Positions 19,065-29,216 are shown, counted from the stretch's first letter. The stretch is DNA of 64,000 bases from Shewanella surugensis (GCF_023284005.1 NZ_JAKIKS010000003.1:1-64000), one strand, 5' to 3'. The notes: generated by a model from the letters alone, not told the origin. A program made the numbers and translations.

Positions 19065-21152
19065 ATGGCACAAGCCGCTGATCTTGTTAATCCAGAGCAA
19101 AATCAATATTTAGATCAAGCGTTAGTCAATAGATTGAGCCAACAGCTTTATGGTTTAGGACAAGCCATAAAACAAGGGGAAGATCAATCCAAGTTATCTA
19201 TTTTACTGCAAGCATTTCATGACAGTATGGATACCTATATTCATTCCCCTGCTATGCAATCGTTGCAAGTGGGGTTTGAGCTGACGGAGCTGGAGTTGAA
19301 GCTTATCGGGATCGTTTTTATCACCACACTCGAGCCTGATACCCTGACCCATTTTTTAGGCTTGAGTTGGTTTGATCAAGGGCCAAGTTTGTCCTTAGAG
19401 CGGGTATTATTACTCAGCAAGAACAATCAACAGAGTAAAATAACCTGCTTAGAAGATATGTTGACTCCTATGGCAGCATTTCGATGGGGGATATTGTCAA
19501 GCCCTGAGCAGCCGCAGCCGCTTATCCATCCATTACTGCTAGCACCCGACGTCTTTACGTATCTACTCGGGGAACATGCCCGTCTTGATAAGCCGTCGAC
19601 AAAGGTTCAGCTACTGGCATCACAAGAGGATGTTGCTATTAAAATATGCTTTGCCTCTTTGCTCAAACAAACATTAACACAGGTCAACATTGTCAGTGGG
19701 TTAGCCCATGACGATCGTTGTGCTTTAGTCGCACAATTTGCTTATCAAAGCCAGCGGCCTTGGTACTATGTCAGTTTTAGTGTCGCACAAGGCGATGAGC
19801 GACATGACATTATACAGGCTTTTCGGCAAATGAGATTGATGGCTAATAGGCAAACCTGCTATATCTATTGGCCTGATTTACTCAGCTATTTACTCAGGGC
19901 AGGAGAGGCCGAATGGATAGTCCCCTTGCTATTGTCCAATATGAATGGAGTGTTTTTTTGTGATCCTATCACCGAGCATACCGAGCCGATCATTCAGCAA
20001 AGCGTCAGCGTTAACAGCGAATTAAATTGGTTCGATAGTCACCGTCTTAGGCAATACCTCAATCAAAATCAACTGATCTCGTTGCGATTAATCGCACCTG
20101 AGCCGAAACAATTAACCCAAGCTTGGTTGGCGATATCCGCAGCGTTAATGAAGCAATACGGACCATTATTAAGGCCGCTATCGGCAGGGAATGCCGATTA
20201 TCTTGCTAATTTGTATCCATTAACTCCCGCTGTGATGAGTCAAATTGGCATTCAAGTCGCGATGTTTTTAGACAACAATCACGACAGTCATCCTTTGCTC
20301 TCGCTATTACAGAAGGCTTGCCTGCACGCGAACAGTGCCAGTCAAGGACAACTGGCGAGCCTAAGTCAGCCGAGATACCGGCTTAGCGATATGATCTTAG
20401 ATGATAACACTCAAGAGCAATTACAAGAATTGATTGACAGACTGGTGTATCGGACTGAGTTAAGCGACGCCATGCCGCATTTTGTCCCCGGTATTCAGGC
20501 GTTATTTTGGGGCAAACCTGGTACGGGTAAATCCATGGCGGCAGAGGCGATTGCAGGCCAACTTAAGCTGCCTCTCTACAAAGTCAATTTGGCCAATGTG
20601 GCCAGTAAGTGGATTGGGGAGTCTGAAAAACATTTAGCTAAGTTGTTTGATGATGCACAAAAACAAAACGCAGTACTGTTATTTGATGAGGCTGACGCCA
20701 TTTTTGCTAAGCGCAGTGAGGTCGAATCCAGCCAAGATAAAAACGCCAACATGGGGGTGAGCTTTTTATTGCAGCGCATGGAAACCTATACTGGCTTGCT
20801 ATTACTGAGCACCAACTTTAAAAGTAACTTAGACGATGCTTTTTTGCGGCGCTTTCATGGCGTGGTGGAGTTTGCTATGCCCGATGAGCATTTACGTTTT
20901 CAATTGTGGCAACGGGCTTGGAGCAGCAGTCTGTCTATTGCATCAGGCATTAACTTATTGGCATTAGCACAGCAATTTGAGTTTACCCCCTCTCAAATCA
21001 ATAATATTGCCGAACGAGCGCTGCTTTACTCTTTTAAAGCCCAACAACAAACCATCAGTAAAGCCCTGCTAGGTAAGGCCATTACTCGTGAACTTGAGAA
21101 GCAAAATGCCGGCTTCCTCGCCGAGCAAAAACTCACCCATTGGTTAGGTTAG
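19065..21152 (+). CDS. AAA+ ATPase of the contractile injection system (Pvc15/Afp15-like)
   Basis: 695 residues from ATG 19065, which has AGGAGG at 19055-19060. A long N-terminal region of about 430 residues with no recognised motif precedes one AAA+ module: Walker A GKPGTGKS (483-490), pore-region KVNLANVASKWIGESEKHL, Walker B LLFDEADAIF (Asp541-Glu542) and arginine-finger-type LDDAFLRRF. The single C-terminal AAA module after a large N-domain matches eCIS ATPases needed for sheath or particle assembly. In described loci this gene sits near the end; here it leads. DUF4255 follows 54 bases later. Confidence 0.88.
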   Translation: MAQAADLVNPEQNQYLDQALVNRLSQQLYGLGQAIKQGEDQSKLSILLQAFHDSMDTYIHSPAMQSLQVGFELTELELKLIGIVFITTLEPDTLTHFLGLSWFDQGPSLSLERVLLLSKNNQQSKITCLEDMLTPMAAFRWGILSSPEQPQPLIHPLLLAPDVFTYLLGEHARLDKPSTKVQLLASQEDVAIKICFASLLKQTLTQVNIVSGLAHDDRCALVAQFAYQSQRPWYYVSFSVAQGDERHDIIQAFRQMRLMANRQTCYIYWPDLLSYLLRAGEAEWIVPLLLSNMNGVFFCDPITEHTEPIIQQSVSVNSELNWFDSHRLRQYLNQNQLISLRLIAPEPKQLTQAWLAISAALMKQYGPLLRPLSAGNADYLANLYPLTPAVMSQIGIQVAMFLDNNHDSHPLLSLLQKACLHANSASQGQLASLSQPRYRLSDMILDDNTQEQLQELIDRLVYRTELSDAMPHFVPGIQALFWGKPGTGKSMAAEAIAGQLKLPLYKVNLANVASKWIGESEKHLAKLFDDAQKQNAVLLFDEADAIFAKRSEVESSQDKNANMGVSFLLQRMETYTGLLLLSTNFKSNLDDAFLRRFHGVVEFAMPDEHLRFQLWQRAWSSSLSIASGINLLALAQQFEFTPSQINNIAERALLYSFKAQQQTISKALLGKAITRELEKQNAGFLAEQKLTHWLG

Positions 21153-21206
21153 CTTAATCGAATAAAACCTGAGCGAATAACCGCCTATCTCAAAGGAGAT
21201 CCGTTT

Positions 21207-21821
21207 ATGGATCCGCTTATTCTCCAAAAAACGCAAAAAGCGCTGGATACTCTGATCCGAGACAAAGTGTTAAGTTTAAATACCGTGTCATCAGAGGAAC
21301 TTGATTTAAGTTTTGTGGCGCCTAACAGTGAGTTTGTGGCTGAGCTGGGTAATAGCCCAGTGATTAATTGTTATCTCATCGGTATTAATGAGGACAAAAG
21401 CCGCAGACGCAGTGAACCCATGCGTTCCACCTTAGATGAAACCAAAACCCGGCGCATATTGATAAAAGAGCCTAAATATGTCGATATCAGCTATATGCTG
21501 ACCGTTTGGTGTAAGGATAAACGCGGCAGTGCTGAGATTGAACACTTACTCATGGGTTATTTGATTTGCGGCTTAGGCATGTTTGACTTTATGCCAGAGG
21601 AAATATTGACCTTGCATCAGTTTGAACCCAATCCCTATGGGATCCGCTTTACTCTGTTTGGCAGTGAATACAGTGACAAAGTCAGTGGTCAAGTGTGGCA
21701 AGCCATGGGTTCAACGCCCAAACCCAGTTTGATGTTATCCCTGTCGGTGCCGATAGCCGTTCATGAGCCGACACACTTACCGGTGGCGCGTGAAATTGAT
21801 CGTACCCTTAATAGAAAATAA
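21207..21821 (+). CDS. DUF4255 tube/sheath terminator protein (Pvc16/Afp16-like)
   Basis: 204 residues. The conserved NSPVINCYLIGINED start of the core, RRILIKEPKYVDISYMLTVW and the EIEHLLMGYLICGL helix are typical of DUF4255/Pvc16_N. Family members cap the growing tube and set particle length together with the tape-measure protein. It follows the ATPase, the usual Pvc15-Pvc16 pairing, with AAAGGAG before the start. Confidence 0.85.
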   Translation: MDPLILQKTQKALDTLIRDKVLSLNTVSSEELDLSFVAPNSEFVAELGNSPVINCYLIGINEDKSRRRSEPMRSTLDETKTRRILIKEPKYVDISYMLTVWCKDKRGSAEIEHLLMGYLICGLGMFDFMPEEILTLHQFEPNPYGIRFTLFGSEYSDKVSGQVWQAMGSTPKPSLMLSLSVPIAVHEPTHLPVAREIDRTLNRK

Positions 21822-21858
21822 TCCTCACTATCTTTTACTGTTAACTTTAGGTTTTATC

Positions 21859-24681
21859 ATGAAAAATAATGATATATTTGACGCGTTAAGCAAAAACTTT
21901 CAATCGGGTGACACGCCAACCGAGGCGCATTTTTCCGAATTAATCTCCGAGGCTATTACTCTGAATGTCAGCCAAAGCATTGCTGAAACCGACATATATC
22001 ATGATAACATAGCGGGTGTTATTACGGAAAACGTAATGAATTTAGCTGAGCTTTCATCTTCACTGCTTAATTATGATGACGCCACTGTCGAACTGGATGA
22101 TTTTTTGCTGTTAACTGCTCAGCTTCAGCCGGAAGACAATGGTATTTATCAGCTTGTAGGTCAGTTGGTGGAGGTTGAGTCGTTTATTGATATTACAGAT
22201 AAAATCATTGATATCAATGTACTGACCGACGATGAAATGAGTGGCAATGGCCTCATAAACGGTGGTTATGTCAAGCTGAATCAACAAGATGAACCAACTG
22301 AAAATGGTCTTTATCAGTATGATGAAGGGGGATTGACGACAGTCAGTTACCAGCAAACCGATCAACACATTGAGGATGTGGATCACCTTCCAGTAGCCTT
22401 GATTGCAGCATTAGCCCTTAATCCAGAAGATATAGTATTGATCACCAATGAATTAGATAACGCGATCTTAGGCTTATATCACTATCAGTCCACATGGATA
22501 AAACATAATGAAGATTATCATCTTGGCTATGCCATTATTACCCATACCGAGCCATCATCCTTGTGGTTTATTTATCGCTTTGATAATACCAGCAAAGCCA
22601 GTTACTGGAATCAACGCTTAGACGTGAATGCGGCTCAATTGTTAAAGGGCACGATTAATAATGCCCGCTTGCCAGATTCGATAACAGGCAAAGCCTTTAG
22701 CGGCAGTTTTGATGGTATCTTTAATGGCAATGGAGCGAGCTTAACCGACTTAAATGCGGATAATATCATCACAGGGACATTAGATAATGATCGTTTACCT
22801 GACACCATTGAGGGTAAAAGCTTTAATGGTGATGGCGCGGGTTTAACAGACTTAAATGCCGATAATATTACGGCGGGTACCATAAGTAATGACTATTTAC
22901 CTGACTCGATTGCAAATAAGTCATTTAGCGGCGATGGCGCGGGCTTAACAGACTTAAATGCGGATAATATCACTGCGGGTATTTTAAATAATGCTTATCT
23001 TCCAGGTTCGATAACGGGCAAAGCCTTTAGCGGCAGTTTTGAGGGTAGTTTTAGCGGCAATGGCGAAGACTTAACCGACTTAAATGCCAGTAATGTCACT
23101 ATGGGCATGCTTCAAAATGAGTTTTTACCCACCAATATCACGGATAAAAACTTCAGTGGTAATGGCGCGGGCTTAACAGACTTAAATGCCGATAATATCA
23201 CCACAGGTACAATGGATAATGCGCGTTTGCCAGCAGATATCTCGGTCACCAGTCTCTCTGGTAATGTCAGCGGTGACGGCGCAGGTTTAACTGATTTAAA
23301 TGCGGATAATATCACCACAGGCACGATTGATAATGCGCGTTTGCCAGCAGCTATCTCGGTCACCAGTCTCTCTGGTAATGTCAGCGGTGACGGCGCTGAG
23401 TTAACAGACTTAAACGCCAATAATATCACCACGGGGACATTAGATAATGATCGTTTACCTGACACCATTACAGGTAAAAGCTTTAATGGTGATGGTGCGG
23501 GCTTAACTAATCTTAATATTGAAGGGGCGACAAGAGCCACTGCAACAGATTTTGGGGTGATGCGTTTTGCTACTGAACAAGAAGCACTTGAGGGCACACT
23601 GACCGATGTTGCTATCACACCCGCGACCTTAGCATTGGTAACGAAAAAAATGACTCAACCTATTAGTCCTAAAAAGTATACATTGCTTACCGATGGCAGT
23701 GTGACGGGGGCTCAGCAGGTGGGAAGTGTTGCAGCAGCGTTTCTATATAGTGATTATGTCACTACAGGTAACGGCAAGAATCTTTTTATCACTAAAGCAT
23801 ATTTAAACAACGTGCTACGTATTTATGAATGGAGTGGTGGATTTAGTCTTATTCAAACGTTAAATAGTAATGCTAGAAATTCTTATTTCCGCGTTATTAA
23901 CTTCGGCGAACAGGCTATTCTGTATGCGGGTGATAGTGCGTATTTATTTGATGAGCAGTTAAATGAATTTGTTTTTTCTGGTGCTACCGGCGGCAATGAA
24001 CATACCAAATATGGGGTCGCTTTCGATGGAAAATACCGCGTTGCTATGCTGAATAGCAAGACGGATACTCAGGTTTATGAAGTAGAAAACCCGTTAACGC
24101 CCCATGTGTTGACGCATCCAATCTCTATCCCCTTTCCTGCTGTAACTTCTGATGCAATTACTGCAGAAACGAATCTTAAAGCATTTAGTTTTGATGGTAG
24201 TGAAGAGTTCGGACTTATAGCTTATGCCCAATCTTTTTGGGACGATCCAATATTAGTGTCACGATTAGCGCCCAATGCGGCGAGTTTTACAACGGTATAT
24301 TCAGCACAAAAACCCAATGGGGAAAGCCACAGTGGTAATGCTCTGGTTTATAAAGATAAGACGTTGGTATTGCACGGTAATAATAATATTTCTTCATTCG
24401 GAAGAATGGATACGGGCACTTATCAAAGCTTTCAAACTTATTCTGGCGGAATAAATGGCGCTGAGCTGCCTGTTTTTAGCTTAAAAGATAATTTTTATGG
24501 GGTACTACCCAGCTCTACCGGCTCGCTTATTTATCAAGTCTTTACTGGCACGGCGGTACTCAAAGCAACCGTGCCGGGGGCTTCAACAAGTTCACAATCA
24601 ATTGGCTTAGCCATTTTTGATGGTGATATTTTTCTTATCAATGGCAATACACTCATTGTTCATAAATTAATAATAAGCTAG
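21859..24681 (+). CDS. Repeat-rich tail fibre protein, first fibre
   Basis: 940 residues from ATG 21859; the frame is open further upstream into the previous gene but has no better start. Residues 1-35 contain LSKNFQSGDTPTEAHFSELI, a motif shared with the fibre at 47832. About eight imperfect repeats follow (roughly residues 260-555) of the form GDGAGLTDLNADNITTGT plus a DNARLPDSITGKSFSG-like stretch, typical of trimeric phage fibres. A short TDFGVMRFAT region leads to a C-terminal half of unknown fold that is likely the target-binding tip. The next gene is eight bases away and may be its chaperone. Confidence 0.8.
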   Translation: MKNNDIFDALSKNFQSGDTPTEAHFSELISEAITLNVSQSIAETDIYHDNIAGVITENVMNLAELSSSLLNYDDATVELDDFLLLTAQLQPEDNGIYQLVGQLVEVESFIDITDKIIDINVLTDDEMSGNGLINGGYVKLNQQDEPTENGLYQYDEGGLTTVSYQQTDQHIEDVDHLPVALIAALALNPEDIVLITNELDNAILGLYHYQSTWIKHNEDYHLGYAIITHTEPSSLWFIYRFDNTSKASYWNQRLDVNAAQLLKGTINNARLPDSITGKAFSGSFDGIFNGNGASLTDLNADNIITGTLDNDRLPDTIEGKSFNGDGAGLTDLNADNITAGTISNDYLPDSIANKSFSGDGAGLTDLNADNITAGILNNAYLPGSITGKAFSGSFEGSFSGNGEDLTDLNASNVTMGMLQNEFLPTNITDKNFSGNGAGLTDLNADNITTGTMDNARLPADISVTSLSGNVSGDGAGLTDLNADNITTGTIDNARLPAAISVTSLSGNVSGDGAELTDLNANNITTGTLDNDRLPDTITGKSFNGDGAGLTNLNIEGATRATATDFGVMRFATEQEALEGTLTDVAITPATLALVTKKMTQPISPKKYTLLTDGSVTGAQQVGSVAAAFLYSDYVTTGNGKNLFITKAYLNNVLRIYEWSGGFSLIQTLNSNARNSYFRVINFGEQAILYAGDSAYLFDEQLNEFVFSGATGGNEHTKYGVAFDGKYRVAMLNSKTDTQVYEVENPLTPHVLTHPISIPFPAVTSDAITAETNLKAFSFDGSEEFGLIAYAQSFWDDPILVSRLAPNAASFTTVYSAQKPNGESHSGNALVYKDKTLVLHGNNNISSFGRMDTGTYQSFQTYSGGINGAELPVFSLKDNFYGVLPSSTGSLIYQVFTGTAVLKATVPGASTSSQSIGLAIFDGDIFLINGNTLIVHKLIIS
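22640..23520 (+). repeat. Eight-unit coding repeat in the first fibre
   Basis: Units of about 100-120 bp share the core gcgggcttaacagactta with only a few differences. They recur near 22735, 22838, 22940, 23062, 23168, 23280, 23395 and 23499. Near-identical DNA makes unit gain or loss by recombination likely, which would change shaft length. Confidence 0.8.
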
Positions 24682-24689
24682 GAGCGCAC

Positions 24690-25274
24690 ATGCCTAACAA
24701 TATGATACTTCCTTTTGATAAAAATATGCACTGTTACATTCAGCCTCCAGCGGAGTCCAATATTCTGGAGCAGGTATTGAGTCAACATTTCCCAAAAATA
24801 ACGTGGTCTTTGAAAAATAACCAGGTGAGTTGGCCTGTAGGCTTTAAAAAGCCAGGGGTTAAAAAATGGAATGCACTCATTGAACAGGCTGCATTAACAG
24901 AATTACAAGCACAAGCTGAAAAAATAATTGTTCAGCTAAGCAATGAAGCAAGAGAGCAGGTTAATCCGCAGGCCTCTTTCTACAAAGTTGCCGCCTGGTC
25001 AGATAAAGCCCAGCGGGCAAGGGCGGTAATGGCCGATACCGCTACTGAAGACGAGCGAAAGCTGCTTGAGCAAGAGTGTGAATTACGCCAACAAGATGAA
25101 ACGCCTTTACAACTGGCAGAAAAACAGCAGGCTAAAAACCTCGCTTATAGCCATAACATGGTGACGATAGAGGCGCGAGAAAAAATCGCTCGCATACAAA
25201 TCATATCGCTTACTCATATTGATGATATTAATCACAGGCTCCATGAACTAAAAGAGGCTCTCTCAACCCCTTGA
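24690..25274 (+). CDS. Probable fibre assembly chaperone
   Basis: Not firmly recognised. 194 residues, hydrophilic and largely helical, with a WPVGFKKPGVKKWNALIEQA segment and a long charged C-terminal half rich in Gln and Glu. It starts eight bases after the fibre stop, behind TAGGAGCG, so the two are almost certainly co-translated. Small proteins in this position after phage and eCIS fibres are often fibre-folding chaperones; that is inference from position only. Confidence 0.55.
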   Translation: MPNNMILPFDKNMHCYIQPPAESNILEQVLSQHFPKITWSLKNNQVSWPVGFKKPGVKKWNALIEQAALTELQAQAEKIIVQLSNEAREQVNPQASFYKVAAWSDKAQRARAVMADTATEDERKLLEQECELRQQDETPLQLAEKQQAKNLAYSHNMVTIEAREKIARIQIISLTHIDDINHRLHELKEALSTP

Positions 25275-25486
25275 CTATAAAATATTGAACGGTTATATCC
25301 AAAGGAGGTTGGCTGATCCCGGTGGTAACTCATTAGCAGCCCAAAATGGCACGGTGTTGATTTGCTGGGGAGAGCCGTTAGTTGTGTCTTAAGCCACTCA
25401 TTAAAGCAATCAATTTGGCGCTGGTTATTATTCCTGCTTTATTCCTCTTTATTACCCATTTAATTTATTGAACAAAAGGACCTCTC

Positions 25487-26020
25487 ATGAAATCCCTGCA
25501 TGTGTTATTGATTATTATGGGCATTTATTGCAGCTCGCTGGCTATTAGCTGTGAGGCTAAGCCGTTGCCCAATGTGTATAGTGCCGAACTCATTAAAGTG
25601 ATTGATGCCGACACCATTAAAGTCCGACTCTTGCTGTACCCCAAGTTATTTAAAGAGGTGAATGTGCGCATCGCGGGTATTGATACTCCCGAGTCTCGCC
25701 GTGGGGTGACAAATGGTCAGCGTATTCGCGATTGCGAAATCATTTTAGGCCACCAAGCCAGCGATTATGCCCGCAATTTACTGCACCATGCCCAGCAGTT
25801 GCAAGTGAGAAATATAGACCCCACTCTGACCAAATATGCCAGCCGCATCAATGGTGAGCTGTGGCTGCTTGACTCGGTCGATGGCATGAGTGAAGGCTCG
25901 GACGATGCGATGAACTATGGCGCGCATTTAATCGAGCAAGGTTTGGCAGTGCCTTACACTGGCGGCACCCGCCAGCCGTGGGAGTGCAAAGCGGTGACAG
26001 TGGGAGCAAAACAGTCTTGA
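25487..26020 (+). CDS. Exported SNase-like (thermonuclease family) nuclease
   Basis: 177 residues. A signal peptide of about 25 residues ends near CEAKP. The SNase fold follows: VIDADTIKVRL (metal-binding Asp), VRIAGIDTPESR (Arg, Asp, Thr and Glu of the active site) and KYASRINGEL, where the second catalytic Arg is expected. All key residues appear present, so an active Ca-dependent nuclease is plausible. AAAGGA precedes the ATG. It lies within the eCIS locus between fibre and cargo-like genes; it could be a payload, a biofilm-DNA nuclease or a bystander. Confidence 0.85.
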   Translation: MKSLHVLLIIMGIYCSSLAISCEAKPLPNVYSAELIKVIDADTIKVRLLLYPKLFKEVNVRIAGIDTPESRRGVTNGQRIRDCEIILGHQASDYARNLLHHAQQLQVRNIDPTLTKYASRINGELWLLDSVDGMSEGSDDAMNYGAHLIEQGLAVPYTGGTRQPWECKAVTVGAKQS

Positions 26021-26029
26021 ACCAGAGCC

Positions 26030-26112
26030 CTCAGCAAGAGCCTTCAGCGAACAGCCTTGAGCCAGAGCCCTCAGCGAACAGCCTTGAGCGAACAAAGAGT
26101 AGAGTAGAGTAG
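26030..26112. repeat. Degenerate tandem repeats after the nuclease gene
   Basis: CAGAGCCCTCAGC and GAACAGCCTTGAG blocks recur two or three times, followed by repeated AGAGT units. The stretch looks like slippage-generated sequence; no coding or terminator role is evident. Confidence 0.6.
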
Positions 26113-26204
26113 AGAGTGAGCCAGTCGCATCTAGGTTATTGCAACTCTGAGTCATATTGGCAACTTTTTTAAAGAGTTTGCTTCAACAATCGAAGAATAC
26201 CGCT

Positions 26205-29027
26205 ATGAACCCATTATTTAGCTCATTAATGCAGAGCGACCAGAACAGTGCATCTGAAGCACCTGAAAATGCGCACACATCAGCAGAAAATCAGACAATA
26301 ACATTACAAGTGGCGCAGCTTGAACCTATGCCACCAGCTGCAGAGCAGCACAACAGCGAACAAAACTTTGTGCCATTTGAGCAAGCGGCATTTTGGCAAC
26401 AGCAGTTGGCACATTATCAGCAAGCAGGCCCTAAGCTTTGGCAACAAGGCTTAATCGGTCATGATATCAGCCATTTACCGACCATGGTGAACAGCTATTG
26501 TCAGATCCTGGTGAAATACCTGTTAGACGGTTTATATAATGGTGCCATAGATGACAGCCAACCAATATATGTATTGGAGTTGGGGGCAGGGTGTGGCCGA
26601 TTTGCCATTTTAGTGCTGCAGCGCCTGGACACTTTGCTTACCGAGTACGGGTTAGACGATATTAAACTGTGTTATCTGCTCAGCGATTGCAGTGAAAAAA
26701 ATCGCCAGTTTATTCAAACTCACCCTTATCTACAGCCATATTTCAAATCAGCTAAAGCCAGAGTCATCGATGCCGACAGTGCATTTTTTAATGCCAATAA
26801 GGCTTCCAGCAAAGCAAGTAGCGATATCGCTGCTGATATCATCGATTATCGGGCTTTTGAAGCGGCATTCGTTGTAAACAATGAGTCTGCAAATAATGAA
26901 TCGGCAAATGATAAACCTGTAAATGATGAAGTGATAAGTGCAGAGCTTAAAACCGATGCAGCAAAAGCTCAGTCAGATAAAGCTAGGCCTGATGGAGCAC
27001 AAACAAAAAACCCGCTGATCGTTATGGCAAATCACTTTTTCAGCCGTTTGCCCCAAGCGCTGTTTTACCTGCATTATGGTCAGTTATATCGATGTGAGTT
27101 GCTGGCAGCTGATCCGGACAAACCGGATGACAGCGGGGGAGAGTCAACACAGGAAAACTCAATACTGTACAACAAAAAGCAAGACTCAGTTTGCTGGCAA
27201 TATCGCTGGGGAAAAATAGATGATATTAATACCTGGCTAGTAGGGCAAGTTCAAACTCTGCAGCCACTGTTAATAAAACAGTTGCAGCACCAGCTAACCA
27301 ATGACTTAGCCCAGCTACCTCATCAGCCCTTGTTGCTGCCCATTGCGGCATTAGCAGCGTTAGACAAGTTACAGCAACAACACCCACAAGGGTTAATGTT
27401 ACTCACGGCAGATTTCGGCCCAACGACAATCGATGAGTTAAAGCAGGTACAACTATTCTCTCCAAATAAAGTGTCTCCAAAAAAAGCACCTTCAGCATTA
27501 GTAGCAGGGTTAACGCCTTTAGCCACGGAGCATGAGTTGTTAGTTCCGCCGGATATAACACAATTAGCATTGCCTGCTACGATGGGTATGTCTATGGATA
27601 GTCTTGCGGGCAGTGAAACACACGCTTGGTCGCTAAATTGGCCGGTTAATTTCTTGAGCTTAACGGACTGGGCCGCTCATAACGCTGGCCTGAGTCGCAG
27701 CATCAAACAGCGGCGGCAAGGGACGGCATTTAATATAACGATGATTGACAGCGCACAACGCGATTTTGTGATGACTAAACTAGCCGTTGAGCAATACCTA
27801 GTCAACACTAATCCTGATGACAGCCAAATAGTCATAAAAAGCCTGCGCGGTGCGGTGAATGTGTTATCCGAGCAAGAAATATTAAGTCATCTGCGCAGCA
27901 GTGATGATGATCCCAAGTTACTCAAAGTTTTTTTACCGCGTTTACTTAAGCAAGGCGTGTTAATCAATAGCAGAATAAGCTGGTGCCAAACCTTAAGTCA
28001 GGTATGGCAACATTATATCCCGATAGGTGAATTTAACCTGCTTGACCATGAACAAGGCGGCCATGAGCAAACCGAACGCGAACAAGCGGACGAATTTGCG
28101 TTTAAGTTAGGATTGCTGGCCATCGATCTCAGTCACTGGTCACTGGCCAAAGCCTGTTTTATCAGTTGTATTCATTGGTATGGCGAAAGTACTGCGGTAT
28201 TTCATAATCTGGCACTGGTGTGCCAAGCCACCAACGAACTTGAGCTGGCGTTAAACTTTGCCGAACTGGCATTGGCACTAAGTCCGGATGATACACAAGC
28301 GGCAGCCTTGCAAGGTAATATTGCCGATTATCAAAACCACTGTGCTGAGCTAAGTTGGTTCAACAGCGAAAAAGCGAGTGAGGACTTAAGCATCAGTTCA
28401 ACCTTAAGTTCAAGAATAAGTGCAAGAATAGGTTTAAGAATAAGTTCAAAAATAAGTTTAACCCCTTTAGCGCCGCAGCATGTAAGCGAATTCTACCTGC
28501 AATACCGCGATCCGCAAATAGCGCCGCTAACCCGTAGCTTTGAGCTGTCATCGCCGGCACAAGTGCAAGCGGCCATTAGCCATTGGCAGCAAGATCATCA
28601 ACGTGCCAGCTATGCGGTGATACATGCAGAATTAGGGTTTGTGGGCTGTACCAGTTTGGAGTTTAGGGATGCAAACCTTGATACAGCTCCAATTGTACAA
28701 GCCGAGCAAACTGAACAGGATAATCAGCAGGTGCAGAAGTCAAATACCAGTGCTTATTTTTCTTTTTGGATAGGCGCTGACTACCAAAATAGCGGCTTTG
28801 GTCAACAGGCGGCATTATTGTGTATCGAGCAGGCAAAAGCCATCGCCGAACAAGGAAAGCTGGAGCAGCTGATCACATCCGTTTGGTCATTTAATCGTTG
28901 TTCTATTCATGTATTGGAAAAAGTAGGCTTTAAGCCGCTCGCGCAATCTGAAGCACAAAACGCTGAGCCTGAAAAAGGAGAACAGCAGGAAGTGTTTTAT
29001 TGTTTACCGTTATTCACCTCTGAATAA
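26205..29027 (+). CDS. Methyltransferase-TPR-GNAT fusion protein
   Basis: 940 residues from ATG 26205 (an upstream TTG at 26157 is less likely). Residues about 123-134 read VLELGAGCGRFA, a Rossmann SAM-binding motif I, and an acidic LLSDCS strand follows. A low-complexity NESANNESAND-type insert interrupts the domain. A TPR-like segment (FHNLALVCQATNELELALNFAELALALSPDD) lies near residue 680. After an Ile/Ser-rich linker, the last 190 residues form a GNAT acetyltransferase with FWIGADYQNSGFGQQAALL and FNRCSIHVLEKVGFK. Substrates are unknown. Two modifying domains joined by TPRs suggest a protein-modifying enzyme, either a payload or a particle-modifying factor. Confidence 0.75.
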   Translation: MNPLFSSLMQSDQNSASEAPENAHTSAENQTITLQVAQLEPMPPAAEQHNSEQNFVPFEQAAFWQQQLAHYQQAGPKLWQQGLIGHDISHLPTMVNSYCQILVKYLLDGLYNGAIDDSQPIYVLELGAGCGRFAILVLQRLDTLLTEYGLDDIKLCYLLSDCSEKNRQFIQTHPYLQPYFKSAKARVIDADSAFFNANKASSKASSDIAADIIDYRAFEAAFVVNNESANNESANDKPVNDEVISAELKTDAAKAQSDKARPDGAQTKNPLIVMANHFFSRLPQALFYLHYGQLYRCELLAADPDKPDDSGGESTQENSILYNKKQDSVCWQYRWGKIDDINTWLVGQVQTLQPLLIKQLQHQLTNDLAQLPHQPLLLPIAALAALDKLQQQHPQGLMLLTADFGPTTIDELKQVQLFSPNKVSPKKAPSALVAGLTPLATEHELLVPPDITQLALPATMGMSMDSLAGSETHAWSLNWPVNFLSLTDWAAHNAGLSRSIKQRRQGTAFNITMIDSAQRDFVMTKLAVEQYLVNTNPDDSQIVIKSLRGAVNVLSEQEILSHLRSSDDDPKLLKVFLPRLLKQGVLINSRISWCQTLSQVWQHYIPIGEFNLLDHEQGGHEQTEREQADEFAFKLGLLAIDLSHWSLAKACFISCIHWYGESTAVFHNLALVCQATNELELALNFAELALALSPDDTQAAALQGNIADYQNHCAELSWFNSEKASEDLSISSTLSSRISARIGLRISSKISLTPLAPQHVSEFYLQYRDPQIAPLTRSFELSSPAQVQAAISHWQQDHQRASYAVIHAELGFVGCTSLEFRDANLDTAPIVQAEQTEQDNQQVQKSNTSAYFSFWIGADYQNSGFGQQAALLCIEQAKAIAEQGKLEQLITSVWSFNRCSIHVLEKVGFKPLAQSEAQNAEPEKGEQQEVFYCLPLFTSE

Positions 29028-29093
29028 GAAGCGAGAGACAAGACGTTGAGCAAGAGTCAGGGGGATGCAATGAGACATGAAATGGAGTCATGA

Positions 29094-29216
29094 ATGCCGA
29101 CAGCAATGAAAAGTGAAGGGGAATTTGTGTTTAGTTTAGGAGATACGAAGCTTGATCCTGTGCACCAAGAAACAAGCCTTGATGACATAGGTCTTATTAA
29201 AAAGGAAATAATATGA
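29094..29216 (+). CDS. Possible 40-residue coupled leader peptide
   Basis: A short frame (MPTAMKSEGEFVFSLGD to IGLIKKEII) has GGAG six bases before its ATG, and its TGA overlaps the next ATG as ATGA. Such overlap suggests translational coupling with the pilin-like gene. No family recognised; it could be chance. Confidence 0.4.
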   Translation: MPTAMKSEGEFVFSLGDTKLDPVHQETSLDDIGLIKKEII

